DNA of 64,000 bases, taken from assembly GCA_030680175.1 (NCBI GenBank), contig JAUXWO010000089.1:1-64000 (forward strand), written 5' to 3'. Under the pieces are notes generated by a model. It saw only the letters and a list, made by a program, of their open reading frames with translations. It was not told the DNA's origin and searched no databases. A program made the position numbers and the translations under genes. This DNA comes from Vicinamibacterales bacterium (GTDB lineage Bacteria; Acidobacteriota; Vicinamibacteria; Vicinamibacterales; UBA2999). Below are positions 42,553 to 54,620 of this stretch, piece after piece; within the stretch, counting starts at the first letter, position 1, and each line of letters begins with the position of its first letter.

Positions 42553-45500
42553 TGGCGGCGGACTGGCTGCTCGGCGTAGACGTCGGATCCACCGCGCTCA
42601 AGGTCGTCCTGGTTGACGCCGTCTCGGACACGCTCACCTGGCGACGCTACGAGCGGCACGAGTCGCTGGCGGGCGAGATGCTGCTCGCGTGGCTGGGCAC
42701 GCTGGAGTCCGAACACCGTCTGGCATCCGCGAACTGCCGCGTGTTCGCCACCGGCGTGGCCGCCGGCGAGCTGGCGCCGGCCATCGGCGCCCACCTCGTC
42801 CAGGAGGCCCATGCCATCTCCCTGGCCGTCGAGCAGCGTGATCCGGAGGCGCGCACGGTCATCGAACTCGGCGGACAGGATGCCAAGATCATCCACTTCA
42901 AGGAGGATGGGACGGGCCGCCGCAGGAAGGTGCCGTCGATGAACGACAAGTGCGCCGGCGGCACCGGCGCCGTCATCGACAAGATCGCCGCCAAGGTCGG
43001 TCTCGTGCCCGGCGATCTCCAGCAGCAGGCCTACGACGGCATTCGCCTGCATCCGGTGGCGGGCAAGTGCGGCGTCTTCGCGGAGACCGACATCACGGGC
43101 CTGCTGAAACAGGGGATCCCGGCGGGGGAACTGATGGCGTCGCTGTTCGACGCCATCATCCTGCAGAACCTCTCGGTGCTGACGCGCGGGTCCACGCCGC
43201 TGCCGCGCGTGGTGCTGCTTGGCGGACCCCATGCCTTCATCCCCGGCCTGTGCCAGGCGTGGCGGCTGCGCCTCACCGAACTGTGGCGGGACCGTGGGGT
43301 CCGGCTGCCGGAGGACGCCACGCCCGACGACCTCGTGACCGCCCCGCCCCTCGCGGAGTACTACGCCGCCCTGGGCGCCGTCGCGTACGGCCGGGCCGAG
43401 TCGGGAGACGTCGGACGGTACGCCGGGGCGGGCGCGCTGGCGGCGCACCTCGCGCGGACGGCGGACCAGGGCCGACACCGACAGGCGTTGCCAGGGCTCG
43501 TATCGTCGGAACAGGAACGCGACGCGTTCATCGCGCGGTACGCACCGCCGCCGTTCGTGCCGCCGCGCTTCGAGCCGGGCGCCCTCGTCCGCGCCTTTCT
43601 CGGCCTCGACGCCGGCTCCACGTCGACCAAGGGCGTGCTGCTGGCCGACGCGGATGGCGGGGTGCTGGCCACCGCGTATTGCCTGTCGCTCGGCAACCCC
43701 ATCGAGGATGCCGTCGACATCATCGACCGGCTGCGCGCGACCATCGAAGAGCAGGGTGCGCGCGTGGAGATCGCCGGCGTGGGCACCACCGGGTACGCCA
43801 AGGACATTCTGCACGACGTGCTGGGCGCCGATGCGGCCATCGCCGAAACCGTCGCGCACACCGAGTCGGCCAAACGGGAGTACCGGGATCCGCACGTCAT
43901 CGTGGATGTCGGCGGCCAGGACATCAAGCTCATCGTTCTGAAGGACGGGCGCGTCAAGGACTTCCGTCTGAACACGCAGTGTTCCGCCGGCAACGGGTAC
44001 TTCCTGCAGGCGACGGCGGAGTCGTTCGGCGTGCCGGTCGAACGCTACGCGGAGGCGGCGTTCGCGGCGCGCGCCATGCCGATCTTCGGCTATGGCTGCG
44101 CGGTGTTTCTGCAGTCCGACATCGTCTCGTTCCAGCGCGCGGGGTGGACCCGTGAGGAGATCCTGGCCGGGCTCGCCGCGGTGCTGCCGAAGAACGTCTT
44201 CCTGTACGTGGCGCGGGTGCCGGACTTCGCGGCGCTCGGGACGCGCTTCGTGCTGCAGGGCGGGACCCAGCGGAACCTGGCCGCCGTGAAGGCGCAGGTG
44301 GACTTCATCCGCGCGACCTTCGCGCCGACCGGCGTCGAGCCGGACATCATCGTCCACAGGCACGCGGGCGAGGCCGGCGGCATCGGCGCGGCGCTGGAGG
44401 CCATGCGGGCGGTGGCGGCGCGCCCCGACCGCCGCACCACGTTCATCGGCTTGGACGCGTATCGGCACATCACCTACCGCACGACCCGCGGCGAGGAGAC
44501 GCGGTGCCACTTCTGCACCAACGACTGCCTGCGCACCTTCATCGACGTGTCGATTCGTGGCGCGGAGCCGAATCGGGTGATCGTGGCCACCTGCGAGAAG
44601 GGAGCCGTCGAAGACCTGGCCTCGCTGCGGGCGGTGAAGGCCGGACTCGACCGCGTGGCCGCCGAGAACCCGAACTTCGTCGAAATCGCCGGGCGCGAGG
44701 TCTGGAGGGCGCCGGCGGCACCGACGATGGCCGGCCGCACGCCGCCGCACGCGCGGCGGGCGGCGCTGCGGATCGGCATCCCTCGCGTCTTGAACATGTA
44801 CACGTACGCGCCGCTCTTCAGCGCCTACTTCGCGAGCCTTGGCGTGCCGACGGCGGGGATCGTCTACTCCGATGTCACGAGCCCGGAGCTCTATCGCAGC
44901 GGCTCGAGCCGCGGGAGCATCGACCCCTGCTTCCCGTCGAAGGTCGCCATCGCACACGTACAGAACCTGCTCGCCGTCAAGCACCGCCGCACGCCGCTCG
45001 ACTGCATCTTCTTTCCGATGTTCGACGTGCTCGACTCGCCGCTCGTCGGCACCGTCGGGCAGAACGCCTGCCCGACCGTGGCCGCGACCCCGCGCACGGT
45101 CCACGCCGCCTTCACCAAGGAGGCGGATGCCTTCGCGGCCGCCGGCGTGCAGTACGTGGACCCGCTCATCAACGTCGCGAATCGCCGGCTGTTCGCGCTG
45201 CAGCTGTTCGACGCCTGGGCGCCTGTGCTCGGGCTCACGCGCGACGAGAACCAGCGGGCGCTCGAGGCCGGCTTCGCGGCGCTTGACGCCTTCTGGAGCG
45301 GACTCCGCCGCCGGGCGCGCGCCGTACTGGATCAGCTCGAGCGGGACGGCCGCCTCGGCATCGTCATGCTCGGCCGGCCGTACCACCACGATCCGGGCAT
45401 CAATCACGGCATCGCGGAGGAGCTCCGGAAGCGCGGATACCCGATCTTCTCGCAGAAGACCCTGCCGCTCGACGAGGATCTGCTCGAGCGGCTGTTCGGT

Positions 45501-45899
45501 GACGACGTGCGGAACGGGGCGGTCACGCACCCGTTGGACATCTCGGACGTCTGGAAGCATTCGACGTCCGAGAATACGAACCAGAAGCTGTGGGCGGCGA
45601 AGTTCGTCGCGCGCCACCCGAATCTCGTGGCCCTCGAGTTCTCCAGTTTCAAGTGCGGCCTCGATGCGCCGGTGTACTCCGTCGTCGAGGCGATCCTCGA
45701 GGCCGCCGGCCGGCCGTATCTGGCCTTCAAGGACCTCGACGAAAATCGCGCAGCCGGCGCGATCAAGCTCCGCGTGGAAACGATCGACTACTTCCTGCAG
45801 CGGTACCGTGACGAGTCCGCGGCCACGTGGCGCACGCTCCGCGACATCGAGGAGCAGGTCGCGGCCTACGCAGCCGCGCGTCACCGGACCGCGCCGTAG
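42552..45899 (+). CDS. Tandem BcrAD/HgdC-type ATPase with DUF2229 domain
   Basis: A 1115-residue protein. Two ASKHA ATPase domains are present. The first (residues 1-290) has LGVDVGSTALKVVLVD, NDKCAGGTG and KCGVFAETDI. The second (about 350-630) has LGLDAGSTSTKGVLL, NTQCSAGNG and GYGCAVFLQSD. Both keep the two cysteines that bridge a [4Fe-4S] cluster in dimeric activators. A CHFCTNDC motif is at about residue 652 and a DUF2229-like region (IGIPRVLNMYTYAPLFSAYF) begins near 738. The family uses ATP to inject low-potential electrons, as in 2-hydroxyglutaryl-CoA dehydratase activation. The partner reaction of this long form is unknown. Confidence 0.85.
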   Translation: MAADWLLGVDVGSTALKVVLVDAVSDTLTWRRYERHESLAGEMLLAWLGTLESEHRLASANCRVFATGVAAGELAPAIGAHLVQEAHAISLAVEQRDPEARTVIELGGQDAKIIHFKEDGTGRRRKVPSMNDKCAGGTGAVIDKIAAKVGLVPGDLQQQAYDGIRLHPVAGKCGVFAETDITGLLKQGIPAGELMASLFDAIILQNLSVLTRGSTPLPRVVLLGGPHAFIPGLCQAWRLRLTELWRDRGVRLPEDATPDDLVTAPPLAEYYAALGAVAYGRAESGDVGRYAGAGALAAHLARTADQGRHRQALPGLVSSEQERDAFIARYAPPPFVPPRFEPGALVRAFLGLDAGSTSTKGVLLADADGGVLATAYCLSLGNPIEDAVDIIDRLRATIEEQGARVEIAGVGTTGYAKDILHDVLGADAAIAETVAHTESAKREYRDPHVIVDVGGQDIKLIVLKDGRVKDFRLNTQCSAGNGYFLQATAESFGVPVERYAEAAFAARAMPIFGYGCAVFLQSDIVSFQRAGWTREEILAGLAAVLPKNVFLYVARVPDFAALGTRFVLQGGTQRNLAAVKAQVDFIRATFAPTGVEPDIIVHRHAGEAGGIGAALEAMRAVAARPDRRTTFIGLDAYRHITYRTTRGEETRCHFCTNDCLRTFIDVSIRGAEPNRVIVATCEKGAVEDLASLRAVKAGLDRVAAENPNFVEIAGREVWRAPAAPTMAGRTPPHARRAALRIGIPRVLNMYTYAPLFSAYFASLGVPTAGIVYSDVTSPELYRSGSSRGSIDPCFPSKVAIAHVQNLLAVKHRRTPLDCIFFPMFDVLDSPLVGTVGQNACPTVAATPRTVHAAFTKEADAFAAAGVQYVDPLINVANRRLFALQLFDAWAPVLGLTRDENQRALEAGFAALDAFWSGLRRRARAVLDQLERDGRLGIVMLGRPYHHDPGINHGIAEELRKRGYPIFSQKTLPLDEDLLERLFGDDVRNGAVTHPLDISDVWKHSTSENTNQKLWAAKFVARHPNLVALEFSSFKCGLDAPVYSVVEAILEAAGRPYLAFKDLDENRAAGAIKLRVETIDYFLQRYRDESAATWRTLRDIEEQVAAYAAARHRTAP

Positions 45900-45985
45900 T
45901 GCGGCATTCTGCGCACCCGCGAGCGATTTTCCCGCTGCCGGAGGGCGGGTTGGAGCGGTTTCAGCCCGATCGCCTGCTCACACGC

Positions 45986-46001
45986 TGGCATCCCTCTTGC
46001 C
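45986..46001 (+). promoter_or_regulatory. Putative sigma-54 promoter of the CBS-glgP operon
   Basis: TGGCATCCCTCTTGCC matches nine of twelve consensus positions with GG and GC ten bases apart, 61 bases before the CBS gene start codon. Confidence 0.65.
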
Positions 46002-46062
46002 CTTTTCCCTCACAGCACCCGGCTGAGCACGGTGACGTGAACGGACACGGAAGGAGACAGCC

Positions 46063-46515
46063 ATGACCGTCGGAGACATCTGCAACCGGAGCGTCGTGGT
46101 CGCGCCGAAGGGCGAGATGATCGTCGACGCGGCGAAGCGCATGCGCACGTCGCACGTCGGCGCCCTCGTCGTTGTCGAGAATCGCCATGACCGCCATGTG
46201 CCGGTCGGGATCGTGACCGACCGCGACATCGTCATCAGCGCGGTCGCGGGAGATCCGGACCACATCAACTACCTGCTCGTGAGCGACGTGATGAGTGAGG
46301 ACCTCGTGACCGCCCAGGAAGAGGACAGTGTCGAAGCGGCACTCACACAGATGCAGGAGCGCGGGGTCCGTCGCCTGCCCATCGTGAATGGCACCGGCGC
46401 GCTTGTCGGCATCCTGACGCTGGATGACATCCTGGAGCATCTGACGGCCCAGCAGGGCGCACTGCTGGCGCTGGTGGCGCGCGAGCAGCGGCGCGAGCGG
46501 CAGTACCGCGTCTGA
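46063..46515 (+). CDS. CBS-domain pair protein 1
   Basis: A 150-residue protein made of two CBS domains. The first contains [13 protein letters not shown] and [13 protein letters not shown]. The second contains [31 protein letters not shown]. Such Bateman modules bind adenine nucleotides and report energy charge. It is 15 bases upstream of glgP with GGAAGGAGA before the ATG. It parallels the hypoxic response protein Hrp1 of mycobacteria. Confidence 0.9.
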   Translation: MTVGDICNRSVVVAPKGEMIVDAAKRMRTSHVGALVVVENRHDRHVPVGIVTDRDIVISAVAGDPDHINYLLVSDVMSEDLVTAQEEDSVEAALTQMQERGVRRLPIVNGTGALVGILTLDDILEHLTAQQGALLALVAREQRRERQYRV

Positions 46516-46529
46516 GCGGACGGTCCACG

Positions 46530-48278
46530 ATGATCGCGTACCTGTCCATGGAGGTCGGCATCGAGCCGGGGATGCCCACCTACGCCGGCGGCCTTGGGGT
46601 GCTGGCCGGAGACATCGTCCGCGCGGCTGCCGACCTCGGGCTGCCACTGGTCGCCATGACCCTGCTCCATCGGAAGGGGTACTTCCGGCAGCGGCTCGAC
46701 GCGGCGGGACGACAGCGCGAAGAGGCGACTGCCTGGAACGTCGAGGCGCATCTCGAGGCCCTGCCGGCGCGGATCGCCGTGTCGATCCATGGACGACAGG
46801 TCGTGGTACGGGCGTGGCAACGCCGGGTGACCGGATGGGACGGGGCCACCGTGCCGGTGTATTTCCTCGACACGGACGTCGAGGAGAACCTCCCGGAAGA
46901 CCGTCTGCTGTCGCACTTCCTCTATGGCGGCGACGCGGCCTATCGCCTCGCGCAGGAGGCGGTGCTCGGTATCGGCGGCGTGCGCATGCTGCGCGCGCTC
47001 GGCTACGCGGACATCCGGCGGTTTCATCTGAACGAGGGCCACTCGGCGTTGCTGGTCGCGGAGCTCATGGCCGAACGCCTGCGCGGCGAAGGCCGGACGG
47101 TGCCTGCCGAGGACGACGTCGAGGCGGTGCGGCAGATGTGCGTATTCACGACCCACACGCCGGTGCCGGCGGCGCACGACCAGTTTCCGCCCGCACTCGT
47201 GGAGCGCGTGCTCGGGCCGACGCCGATCTCGGAGATGTTGCACCGGTGCTGTTACGGCGGCGCGTTGAACATGACGTATCTGGCGCTCCACTTCAGTCAC
47301 TACGTCAACGGGGTGGCGATGCGGCATGGGGAAGTGTCGCGCCGGATGTACGGAGGCTACGCCATCGATGCGATCACCAACGGGGTGCACGCGGCGACGT
47401 GGGTCTCTCCGCCGGTGGCCGCGCTCTTCGACCGTCGGATTCCGGGCTGGCGCCGCGACAACTTCAGTCTGCGCTACGCCGTGGGCATCCCGCGGCACGA
47501 GGTGTGGGACGCCCATGTGGCGGCCAAGCTGCGGCTGCTCGAACTGGTGAACCGCGAGCAATCTCCACCATTCGATCCCGCGGTGCTCACCCTCGGCTTC
47601 GCGCGCCGCGCGTCCGCGTACAAACGCGCGGACCTGATTGTGTCCGATCCCGACCGTCTGAGGGCCGTCGCCGCGGCCGCGGGCCGCCTGCAGATCGTGT
47701 TTGCCGGCAAGGCGCATCCGCGGGACGCAGACGGGAAGCACCTGATCGAAATGGTCTTCCGTGCGCGTGAGACGCTGCGCAACGAGATCACGATTGCCTA
47801 TCTCGAGGACTACGACATGACCATGGCGGGCGTGGTGACCGCCGGCGCCGACGTCTGGCTCAACACACCCCATCCGCCCCTCGAGGCCTCTGGCACGAGC
47901 GGTATGAAGGCCGCCCTCAACGGTGTGCCGAGCCTGAGCGTGCTGGACGGATGGTGGCTCGAGGGACATGTCGAGGGCGTCACGGGGTGGGCCATCGGGG
48001 AGGACTGCCGGGAGTCGCTCGTGCAGCCGGTGGACAGCGCCACCCATGCCGCCGCCCTCTACGACGCGCTCGAGCGGACCGTGCTGCCGCTCTTCTACGC
48101 TCACCGGGACGGATTCGTCGACGTCATGCGATACGCCATCGCGCTGAACGGGTCGTTCTTCACCGCGCAGCGCATGCTCCAGGAGTACGTGATCAAGGCG
48201 TATCAGCGTGAAGGGCTGTCTGGTCCGCAGCCGCCCTCACCCCGTGAGCATCAGGACGTCAGCCGGCCGGCCAGATAG
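46530..48278 (+). CDS. glgP: Alpha-glucan (glycogen) phosphorylase, short form
   Basis: A 582-residue GT35 phosphorylase. The N-terminal [22 protein letters not shown] is typical of the alpha-glucan family. [10 protein letters not shown] provides the catalytic region. The pyridoxal phosphate Lys is in [12 protein letters not shown] (about residue 460), preceded by [11 protein letters not shown]. It releases glucose-1-phosphate from storage glucan. It lacks the ~100-residue N-terminal regulatory segment of the classical enzyme. It shares the sigma-54-type promoter with the CBS gene. Its 3' end overlaps the convergent acyl carrier protein gene by 28 bases. Confidence 0.88.
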   Translation: MIAYLSMEVGIEPGMPTYAGGLGVLAGDIVRAAADLGLPLVAMTLLHRKGYFRQRLDAAGRQREEATAWNVEAHLEALPARIAVSIHGRQVVVRAWQRRVTGWDGATVPVYFLDTDVEENLPEDRLLSHFLYGGDAAYRLAQEAVLGIGGVRMLRALGYADIRRFHLNEGHSALLVAELMAERLRGEGRTVPAEDDVEAVRQMCVFTTHTPVPAAHDQFPPALVERVLGPTPISEMLHRCCYGGALNMTYLALHFSHYVNGVAMRHGEVSRRMYGGYAIDAITNGVHAATWVSPPVAALFDRRIPGWRRDNFSLRYAVGIPRHEVWDAHVAAKLRLLELVNREQSPPFDPAVLTLGFARRASAYKRADLIVSDPDRLRAVAAAAGRLQIVFAGKAHPRDADGKHLIEMVFRARETLRNEITIAYLEDYDMTMAGVVTAGADVWLNTPHPPLEASGTSGMKAALNGVPSLSVLDGWWLEGHVEGVTGWAIGEDCRESLVQPVDSATHAAALYDALERTVLPLFYAHRDGFVDVMRYAIALNGSFFTAQRMLQEYVIKAYQREGLSGPQPPSPREHQDVSRPAR

Positions 48279-48499
48279 TCGACGGCGCTGTTCAAGGAGG
48301 CCAGCTTGACGTAATCGCTCTCGGGCACGTCCACGTCCAGGCTGGCGTGCAGCGCAATCATGAAGTTGAGGACATCCATCGAATCGAGGTCGTACGCCTG
48401 CCGGAATACGCTGTCCGGATCGAGACGCTGCGGGTCGATCTCGGGCGCGACGCTCGTGAGCGCGTGCAACACGGCCGTCCGGATCTCATCGCGTGTCAT
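48251..48499 (-). CDS. Acyl carrier protein
   Basis: An 82-residue acyl carrier protein. The phosphopantetheine Ser is predicted at about residue 40 in [13 protein letters not shown], with flanking DPDSVFRQ and [17 protein letters not shown]. Its ATG overlaps the stop of the E2 gene (ATGA), so it is the last gene of the ligase/E1/E2 operon. An ACP in a pyruvate-dehydrogenase-like operon is unusual. It may accept the acyl group produced by E2 or serve a lipoate-related role. Confidence 0.88.
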   Translation of the reverse strand: MTRDEIRTAVLHALTSVAPEIDPQRLDPDSVFRQAYDLDSMDVLNFMIALHASLDVDVPESDYVKLASLNSAVDYLAGRLTS

Positions 48500-49608
48500 A
48501 GCGCGGCCGGCTCCTGGAGCCATCGTTCCACGGCGGTCAGGAACGCGCCCGCGCCACGTCCGTCGACCGCCCGGTGATCGGCGGACACGCTGACGGTCAC
48601 GACGGACCGCGGTTCGATCCGGCCCTCGACGACCCACGGACGATCGACGATCCGGCCAATACCGACAATCGCCACCTGAGGCGGATAGATGATGGCGTAC
48701 ACGGATTCGACGCCGAGTTCACCCAGGTTGGTCACGGTGATCGTGGGGTCGCTCATCTCGGAGCTCCGAAGTGCGCCCGCCCTGGCCCGCGCCACCAGAT
48801 CCGCGAACTCGCGCCCAATCACGTCCAGGCTCTTCGTGTTGACGTCGTGAAGCGCCGGTGCGACGAGGCCGCCGCCACGCAGCGCAATCGCGCACCCCAC
48901 GTGCACGCCGGATCCCGCGGCAAACCCCTTGTCGGTCCAGAAGCCGTTCACGCCGGGGACGTCCGCGCAGGCGCGGCCGACGGCTTTGATGAACAACACG
49001 GCGGGGAGGAGCCGCTCGGTGACGGCACGCCGGGCGTTCTCCGCTCTCAGCCACGTCAGGGCTGGTGTCAGGTCGACCGTGTTCGACAGGTAGACGTGCG
49101 GCACGTCCCGCTTCGAACGGGCCATCGCCGCGCCGACGGCGGCGCGTGTCGCGGCCAGCCGATCGGAGGCGCTCAGCACCGTCCTGCGCCCCGAGACCGC
49201 GCGCTCGACATCGGCGACGGTAATCGACCCACCAGGGCCCCGTCCCTCCACCGCGTCGAGATCGACGCCGAGCTGCCCGGCCGCCTTCCGCGCCGCGGGC
49301 GAGATCCGGGCGCGTGCGGCCACGGCAGGAGGCGCGCCCGCCACCGGTTCGGGGGCGACGCCAGGCGGCTCCCCTGGCGCGCGAATCATGGCGAGGATCG
49401 TCCCCACCGGTGTCTTCTGCCCAGGCGCGATCAACAGGCGATCGATGACACCAGCGTCGAAGACTTCAATCTCGATGGCGCCTTTCTCGGTGTCCACGAC
49501 GGCGATGATGTCGCCGCGCGCGACGACGTCGCCGGGCTTCTTGAGCCACTCGACGAGGGTGCCCGCCTCCATGTCGGCGCCGAGCGTGGGCATGTGAAAC
49601 GCGATCAT
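48496..49608 (-). CDS. Dihydrolipoamide acyltransferase (E2)
   Basis: A 370-residue E2. One lipoyl domain carries the lipoylated Lys in [13 protein letters not shown] (about residue 42). A peripheral-subunit-binding domain is at about 100-140 ([31 protein letters not shown]). The catalytic domain has [15 protein letters not shown] (His about 345, Asp about 349). It transfers an acyl group from lipoamide to CoA. Start and stop overlap the neighbouring genes by four bases (ATGA). No E3 gene is nearby, so dihydrolipoamide dehydrogenase must be shared. Confidence 0.92.
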   Translation of the reverse strand: MIAFHMPTLGADMEAGTLVEWLKKPGDVVARGDIIAVVDTEKGAIEIEVFDAGVIDRLLIAPGQKTPVGTILAMIRAPGEPPGVAPEPVAGAPPAVAARARISPAARKAAGQLGVDLDAVEGRGPGGSITVADVERAVSGRRTVLSASDRLAATRAAVGAAMARSKRDVPHVYLSNTVDLTPALTWLRAENARRAVTERLLPAVLFIKAVGRACADVPGVNGFWTDKGFAAGSGVHVGCAIALRGGGLVAPALHDVNTKSLDVIGREFADLVARARAGALRSSEMSDPTITVTNLGELGVESVYAIIYPPQVAIVGIGRIVDRPWVVEGRIEPRSVVTVSVSADHRAVDGRGAGAFLTAVERWLQEPAAL

Positions 49609-50609
49609 CGTGACACGGACGCCGGCATCAGCGCGCGCACGGCCTCGACAATCGCAGGCGCCTGCGGGAGCGCGGCATCTTCGAGATGTTTCGGGTATGG
49701 AATCGGCACTTCGGCCGAGCAGACACGGGCGACCGGCGCATCGAGGTCGTAGAATGCCGACTCCGCCACCCGCGCGAGGATCTCCGCGGACAGGCTGCCA
49801 CTGCGCCACCCCTCATCGATGACGACGACACGACGGGTCTTGCGCACGGAGGCGAAGATCGTCTCCATGTCGAGCGGCCGCAGCGTGCGCAGGTCGATGA
49901 CCTCACTCTCGATACGTTCGGCGGCGAGCGTCTCGGCGGCGGCGAGCGTCGTGTACAGCGTCGCGCCATACGTGATGAGCGTGACGTCGCCGCCTGGGCG
50001 GCGCACGGCGGCGCGATCGATGTCCACCGGCCCTGCGTCCTCCGCGAGCTCGCCTTCCATGTTGTACAGCGTCTGGTGTTCGAACATCAGGACCGGATCG
50101 GGATCCTCGAGGGCCGTCCACAGCATGCCGCGCGCATCCGCCAGCGTCGCGGGCACGACAATGCGGAGCCCGGGCACGTGCGCGAACCAGCCTTCGAGAC
50201 TGTGCGCGTGCTGGGCGGCGAGCTGGCGGCCCGCGCCCGTGGCCATGCGAATGACGAGCGGGACGCTCAGCTGTCCTCCCGACATGTGGCGCAGGGTGGC
50301 CGCGTTGTTCACGATCTGATCGAGCGCCAGCAGGCTGAAGTTCACGGTCATGATTTCCACGATCGGACGCGCGCCGCCAAGCGCCGCGCCGATGCCGGCG
50401 CCGACGAAGGCGGATTCCGACAGGGGCGTATCGCGCATCCGCTCGGGGCCGAACTCGGCGAGCAGGCCCTTGCTCACGGCATAGGCGCCGCCGTATCGCC
50501 CCACATCTTCGCCCATCATGAAGACCCGGGGGTCGCGGAGGAGGGCCTCGCGAATGGCCTCGCGCACGGCCTCCCGGTAGGTGGTTCGCTTAGCGGGCGC
50601 GGCGCTCAC
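49605..50609 (-). CDS. 2-oxoacid dehydrogenase E1 beta subunit
   Basis: A 334-residue E1-beta with the transketolase pyrimidine domain ([39 protein letters not shown]) and C-terminal domain ([21 protein letters not shown]). It pairs with the E1-alpha encoded just upstream. Its ATG lies inside the alpha gene end (20-base overlap). The sequence type is like pyruvate or acetoin dehydrogenases; branched-chain specificity cannot be excluded. Confidence 0.92.
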   Translation of the reverse strand: MSAAPAKRTTYREAVREAIREALLRDPRVFMMGEDVGRYGGAYAVSKGLLAEFGPERMRDTPLSESAFVGAGIGAALGGARPIVEIMTVNFSLLALDQIVNNAATLRHMSGGQLSVPLVIRMATGAGRQLAAQHAHSLEGWFAHVPGLRIVVPATLADARGMLWTALEDPDPVLMFEHQTLYNMEGELAEDAGPVDIDRAAVRRPGGDVTLITYGATLYTTLAAAETLAAERIESEVIDLRTLRPLDMETIFASVRKTRRVVVIDEGWRSGSLSAEILARVAESAFYDLDAPVARVCSAEVPIPYPKHLEDAALPQAPAIVEAVRALMPASVSR

Positions 50610-51572
50610 GGGGTCCCTCCAGCGCTGGCGTGTACACGTCGCGGGTCAGATGCGCGATCGGCTCCCACGTGCCGGCCTCGGCACACGCCACGGCGTCGGC
50701 GATCTCCAGAAGCACGCCGGCATCGATGGCGGCGAATCCGGCGGCGTCCACGAGGCTTCGGTCCTGCAGGAGCCGGAGGGGATCGCGTGTCTTCCACGCC
50801 TCCACCTCGGCCTTGTCGCGATAGAGCTCGGCGTCGAACATCGAGTGGGCGCGGAAGCGGTACGTCCGGGCCTCGAGAAAGAAGGGGCCGTTGCCGGCTC
50901 TCACGGAGGCGACGGCCTGCCCGGCCGCCTCCTCGACCGCCAGGACATCCATCCCGTCGACCGAGTCCGCGGGCATGCCGTAGGTGCGTGCCTTGGCCGG
51001 CAGATCCTGCTGGGACAGGGCCCGCTCGATGTGGGTGCCCATGGCATACAGGTTGTTCTCGCAGAGAAACAGCACGGGCAGCTTCCACAGCGCGGCGAGG
51101 TTCATCGACTCGTGAAACTCGCCCTCGGCGACGGCGCCGTCGCCGAAAAAGCAGGTCGTGACGCGCCGGCGGCCGGCCAACGCGTCGGCCAGGGCCAGGC
51201 CCACGGCCACCGGCAATCCGCCGGCGACGATGGCGTTGCCGCCATAGAATCGGGCGGCCGCATCGAAGACGTGCATCGACCCACCCCGCCCGCCGCTGCA
51301 CCCTTCCTGCTTCCCGAACATCTCGGCCATCAACGCGTTGGCCGCGATGCCACGGGCCAGCGCGTGTCCATGCTCGCGGTACGTCGCGACGACGGCATCG
51401 TCCGGGGTCAGGGCCTGCATGACGCCGACGGCCACGGCTTCTTCGCCGATATACAGGTGAAGAAAGCCGCGGATCTGGCCTGCGCTGTACAGCTCCGCGC
51501 ACTTCTCCTCGAAGCGGCGGATGCGCAGCATCTCGCGCAGCAGATGCACCGCGTGATCCGATGGCGGCGTGG

Positions 51573-51576
<4 letters not shown>
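50590..51576 (-). CDS. 2-oxoacid dehydrogenase E1 alpha subunit
   Basis: A 328-residue thiamine-diphosphate E1-alpha. The TPP motif runs from [17 protein letters not shown] to FLCENN (about residues 148-185). [19 protein letters not shown] is at the N-terminus, and [14 protein letters not shown] and [14 protein letters not shown] follow. The ATG at 51576 overlaps the stop of the acyl-CoA ligase (ATGA). With E1-beta and E2 it should oxidatively decarboxylate a 2-oxoacid, most likely pyruvate or acetoin. Confidence 0.92.
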
Positions 51577-53375
<1,799 letters not shown>

Positions 53376-53407
53376 CGCTGACTCGAGAGCCACTGGTCCA
53401 GGCAGCG

Positions 53408-53423
53408 TGCAATCGACGTGCCT
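53408..53423 (-). promoter_or_regulatory. Putative sigma-54 promoter of the ligase/E1/E2/ACP operon
   Basis: On the minus strand AGGCACGTCGATTGCA matches the -24/-12 consensus at 11 of 12 positions with exact GG/GC spacing, ~33 bases before the ligase ATG. It is divergent from a second site at 53558. Confidence 0.78.
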
Positions 53424-53557
53424 GGGATGGAGCGCGACATTCCCGCAGGGCAGTGGCGTCGTGCGGCTGCTCGTCGCTGCGGGATTTTTCCTTCACGGGT
53501 GCCGAAAAGTTCGGTGGCCCCGTACGGCCTCGGCCCGTCACACCGTGGCGCCGGACG

Positions 53558-53573
53558 CGGCACGTGCCTTGCA
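53558..53573 (+). promoter_or_regulatory. Putative sigma-54 promoter of the universal stress protein gene
   Basis: CGGCACGTGCCTTGCA matches the -24/-12 consensus at 11 of 12 positions, with GG (53559-53560) and GC (53571-53572) ten bases apart. Between this and the divergent site are the inverted arms TCCCGCAG (near 53441) and CTGCGGGA (near 53475). Confidence 0.78.
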
Positions 53574-53661
53574 GCCGGTCACGAGGGCCGGTTGCGCTTG
53601 CGAGGTCCACAACGCGTGACGGCGAGCACGCACACGCGACTGGCGACAGACAGGAGGCCTC

Positions 53662-54597
53662 GTGATCGAGATTCGCAGGATCCTCTGCCCGATCGACTTC
53701 TCGGACTACTCCCGCCGCGCGCTCGACCATGCCGTTGCCATCGCGCGATGGTACGGGTCGACGATCACCGTCCTGCACGTGTGCTCCACGACGCCCGTGG
53801 CCGCCTATGCGCCTGGGGCGCCGACCCCGGGCGTCGGCTCGATTGTGTTGACCGAAGCGGATCGCCGCGAACTCCTCGCCGAGATGACGCGCTTCATCGA
53901 GGCCGAGTCGGCGCCGGGCATCCCGGTCGAAGCGATGATTCGGGAAGGAGCCGCCGCCGCCGAGATCCTGAGCCAGGCGACCGACCTGAAGGCCGATCTG
54001 CTGGTCATGGGCACGCATGGCCGCTCGGGCTTCGAGCGGCTCCTCCTCGGTTCGATCACCGAGAAGGTACTGCGCAAGGCGAGCTGTCCGGTGCTGACCG
54101 TGCCGCGGCGTCATCCCGATGCGGTACCCGCGGCGCCGGTGCTGTTCAAGGAGATTCTCTGTGCCGTGGATTTCTCCGCCCCGTCAATGCAGGCCCTGAC
54201 CTACGCGATGTCGCTGGCGCAGGAGGCGGATGCGCGTCTGACGGTCGTGCATGTCATGACATCCGGACTGGACGATACGCCGGAACTGTACGACACGATG
54301 ATCAGCGACAGCCGCCTGAGCCTGGCCGACTATCGCCAGCGGCATGAGGACAGCGCGCGCGAGCGCCTGCGACAGGCGATTCCGGAGGCTGTCGGTTCGT
54401 ACTGCCGTGTCGAGACGATGATGATCCGCGGGAAGCCCGGGCCTGCGATCTTGCGTATCGCCGGCGAGCGGCAGACCGACGTGATCGTCATCGGCATTCA
54501 AGGACGTGGCGCGGCCGATCTGATGTTCCTCGGATCCACCACGCACCATGTGGTCCGCGCGGCCAGCTGTCCCGTGCTCACCCTGCGGCAGCCCTGA
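53662..54597 (+). CDS. Tandem universal stress protein
   Basis: A 311-residue protein of two UspA domains. The first (1-150) starts RRILCPIDFSDYSRRAL and has the ATP-binding GTHGRSGFERLLLGS. The second (155-311) starts KEILCAVDFSAPSMQAL and has GIQGRGAADLMFLGST. ATP-binding tandem Usps are induced by energy or oxygen limitation. The GTG at 53662 follows AGGAGGCC. The upstream site at 53558-53573 is one of the two best sigma-54-type matches in the window. It ends 23 bases from the convergent groEL gene. Confidence 0.92.
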   Translation: MIEIRRILCPIDFSDYSRRALDHAVAIARWYGSTITVLHVCSTTPVAAYAPGAPTPGVGSIVLTEADRRELLAEMTRFIEAESAPGIPVEAMIREGAAAAEILSQATDLKADLLVMGTHGRSGFERLLLGSITEKVLRKASCPVLTVPRRHPDAVPAAPVLFKEILCAVDFSAPSMQALTYAMSLAQEADARLTVVHVMTSGLDDTPELYDTMISDSRLSLADYRQRHEDSARERLRQAIPEAVGSYCRVETMMIRGKPGPAILRIAGERQTDVIVIGIQGRGAADLMFLGSTTHHVVRAASCPVLTLRQP

Positions 54598-54620
54598 CCC
54601 GCGGCGACACCGGGCAGCCG

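Noticed and set aside
42483-45884. A 1133-codon open frame antisense to the BcrAD-type gene
   Set aside because: Same cause. The plus-strand protein has conserved ASKHA motifs in order; the antisense translation has none.
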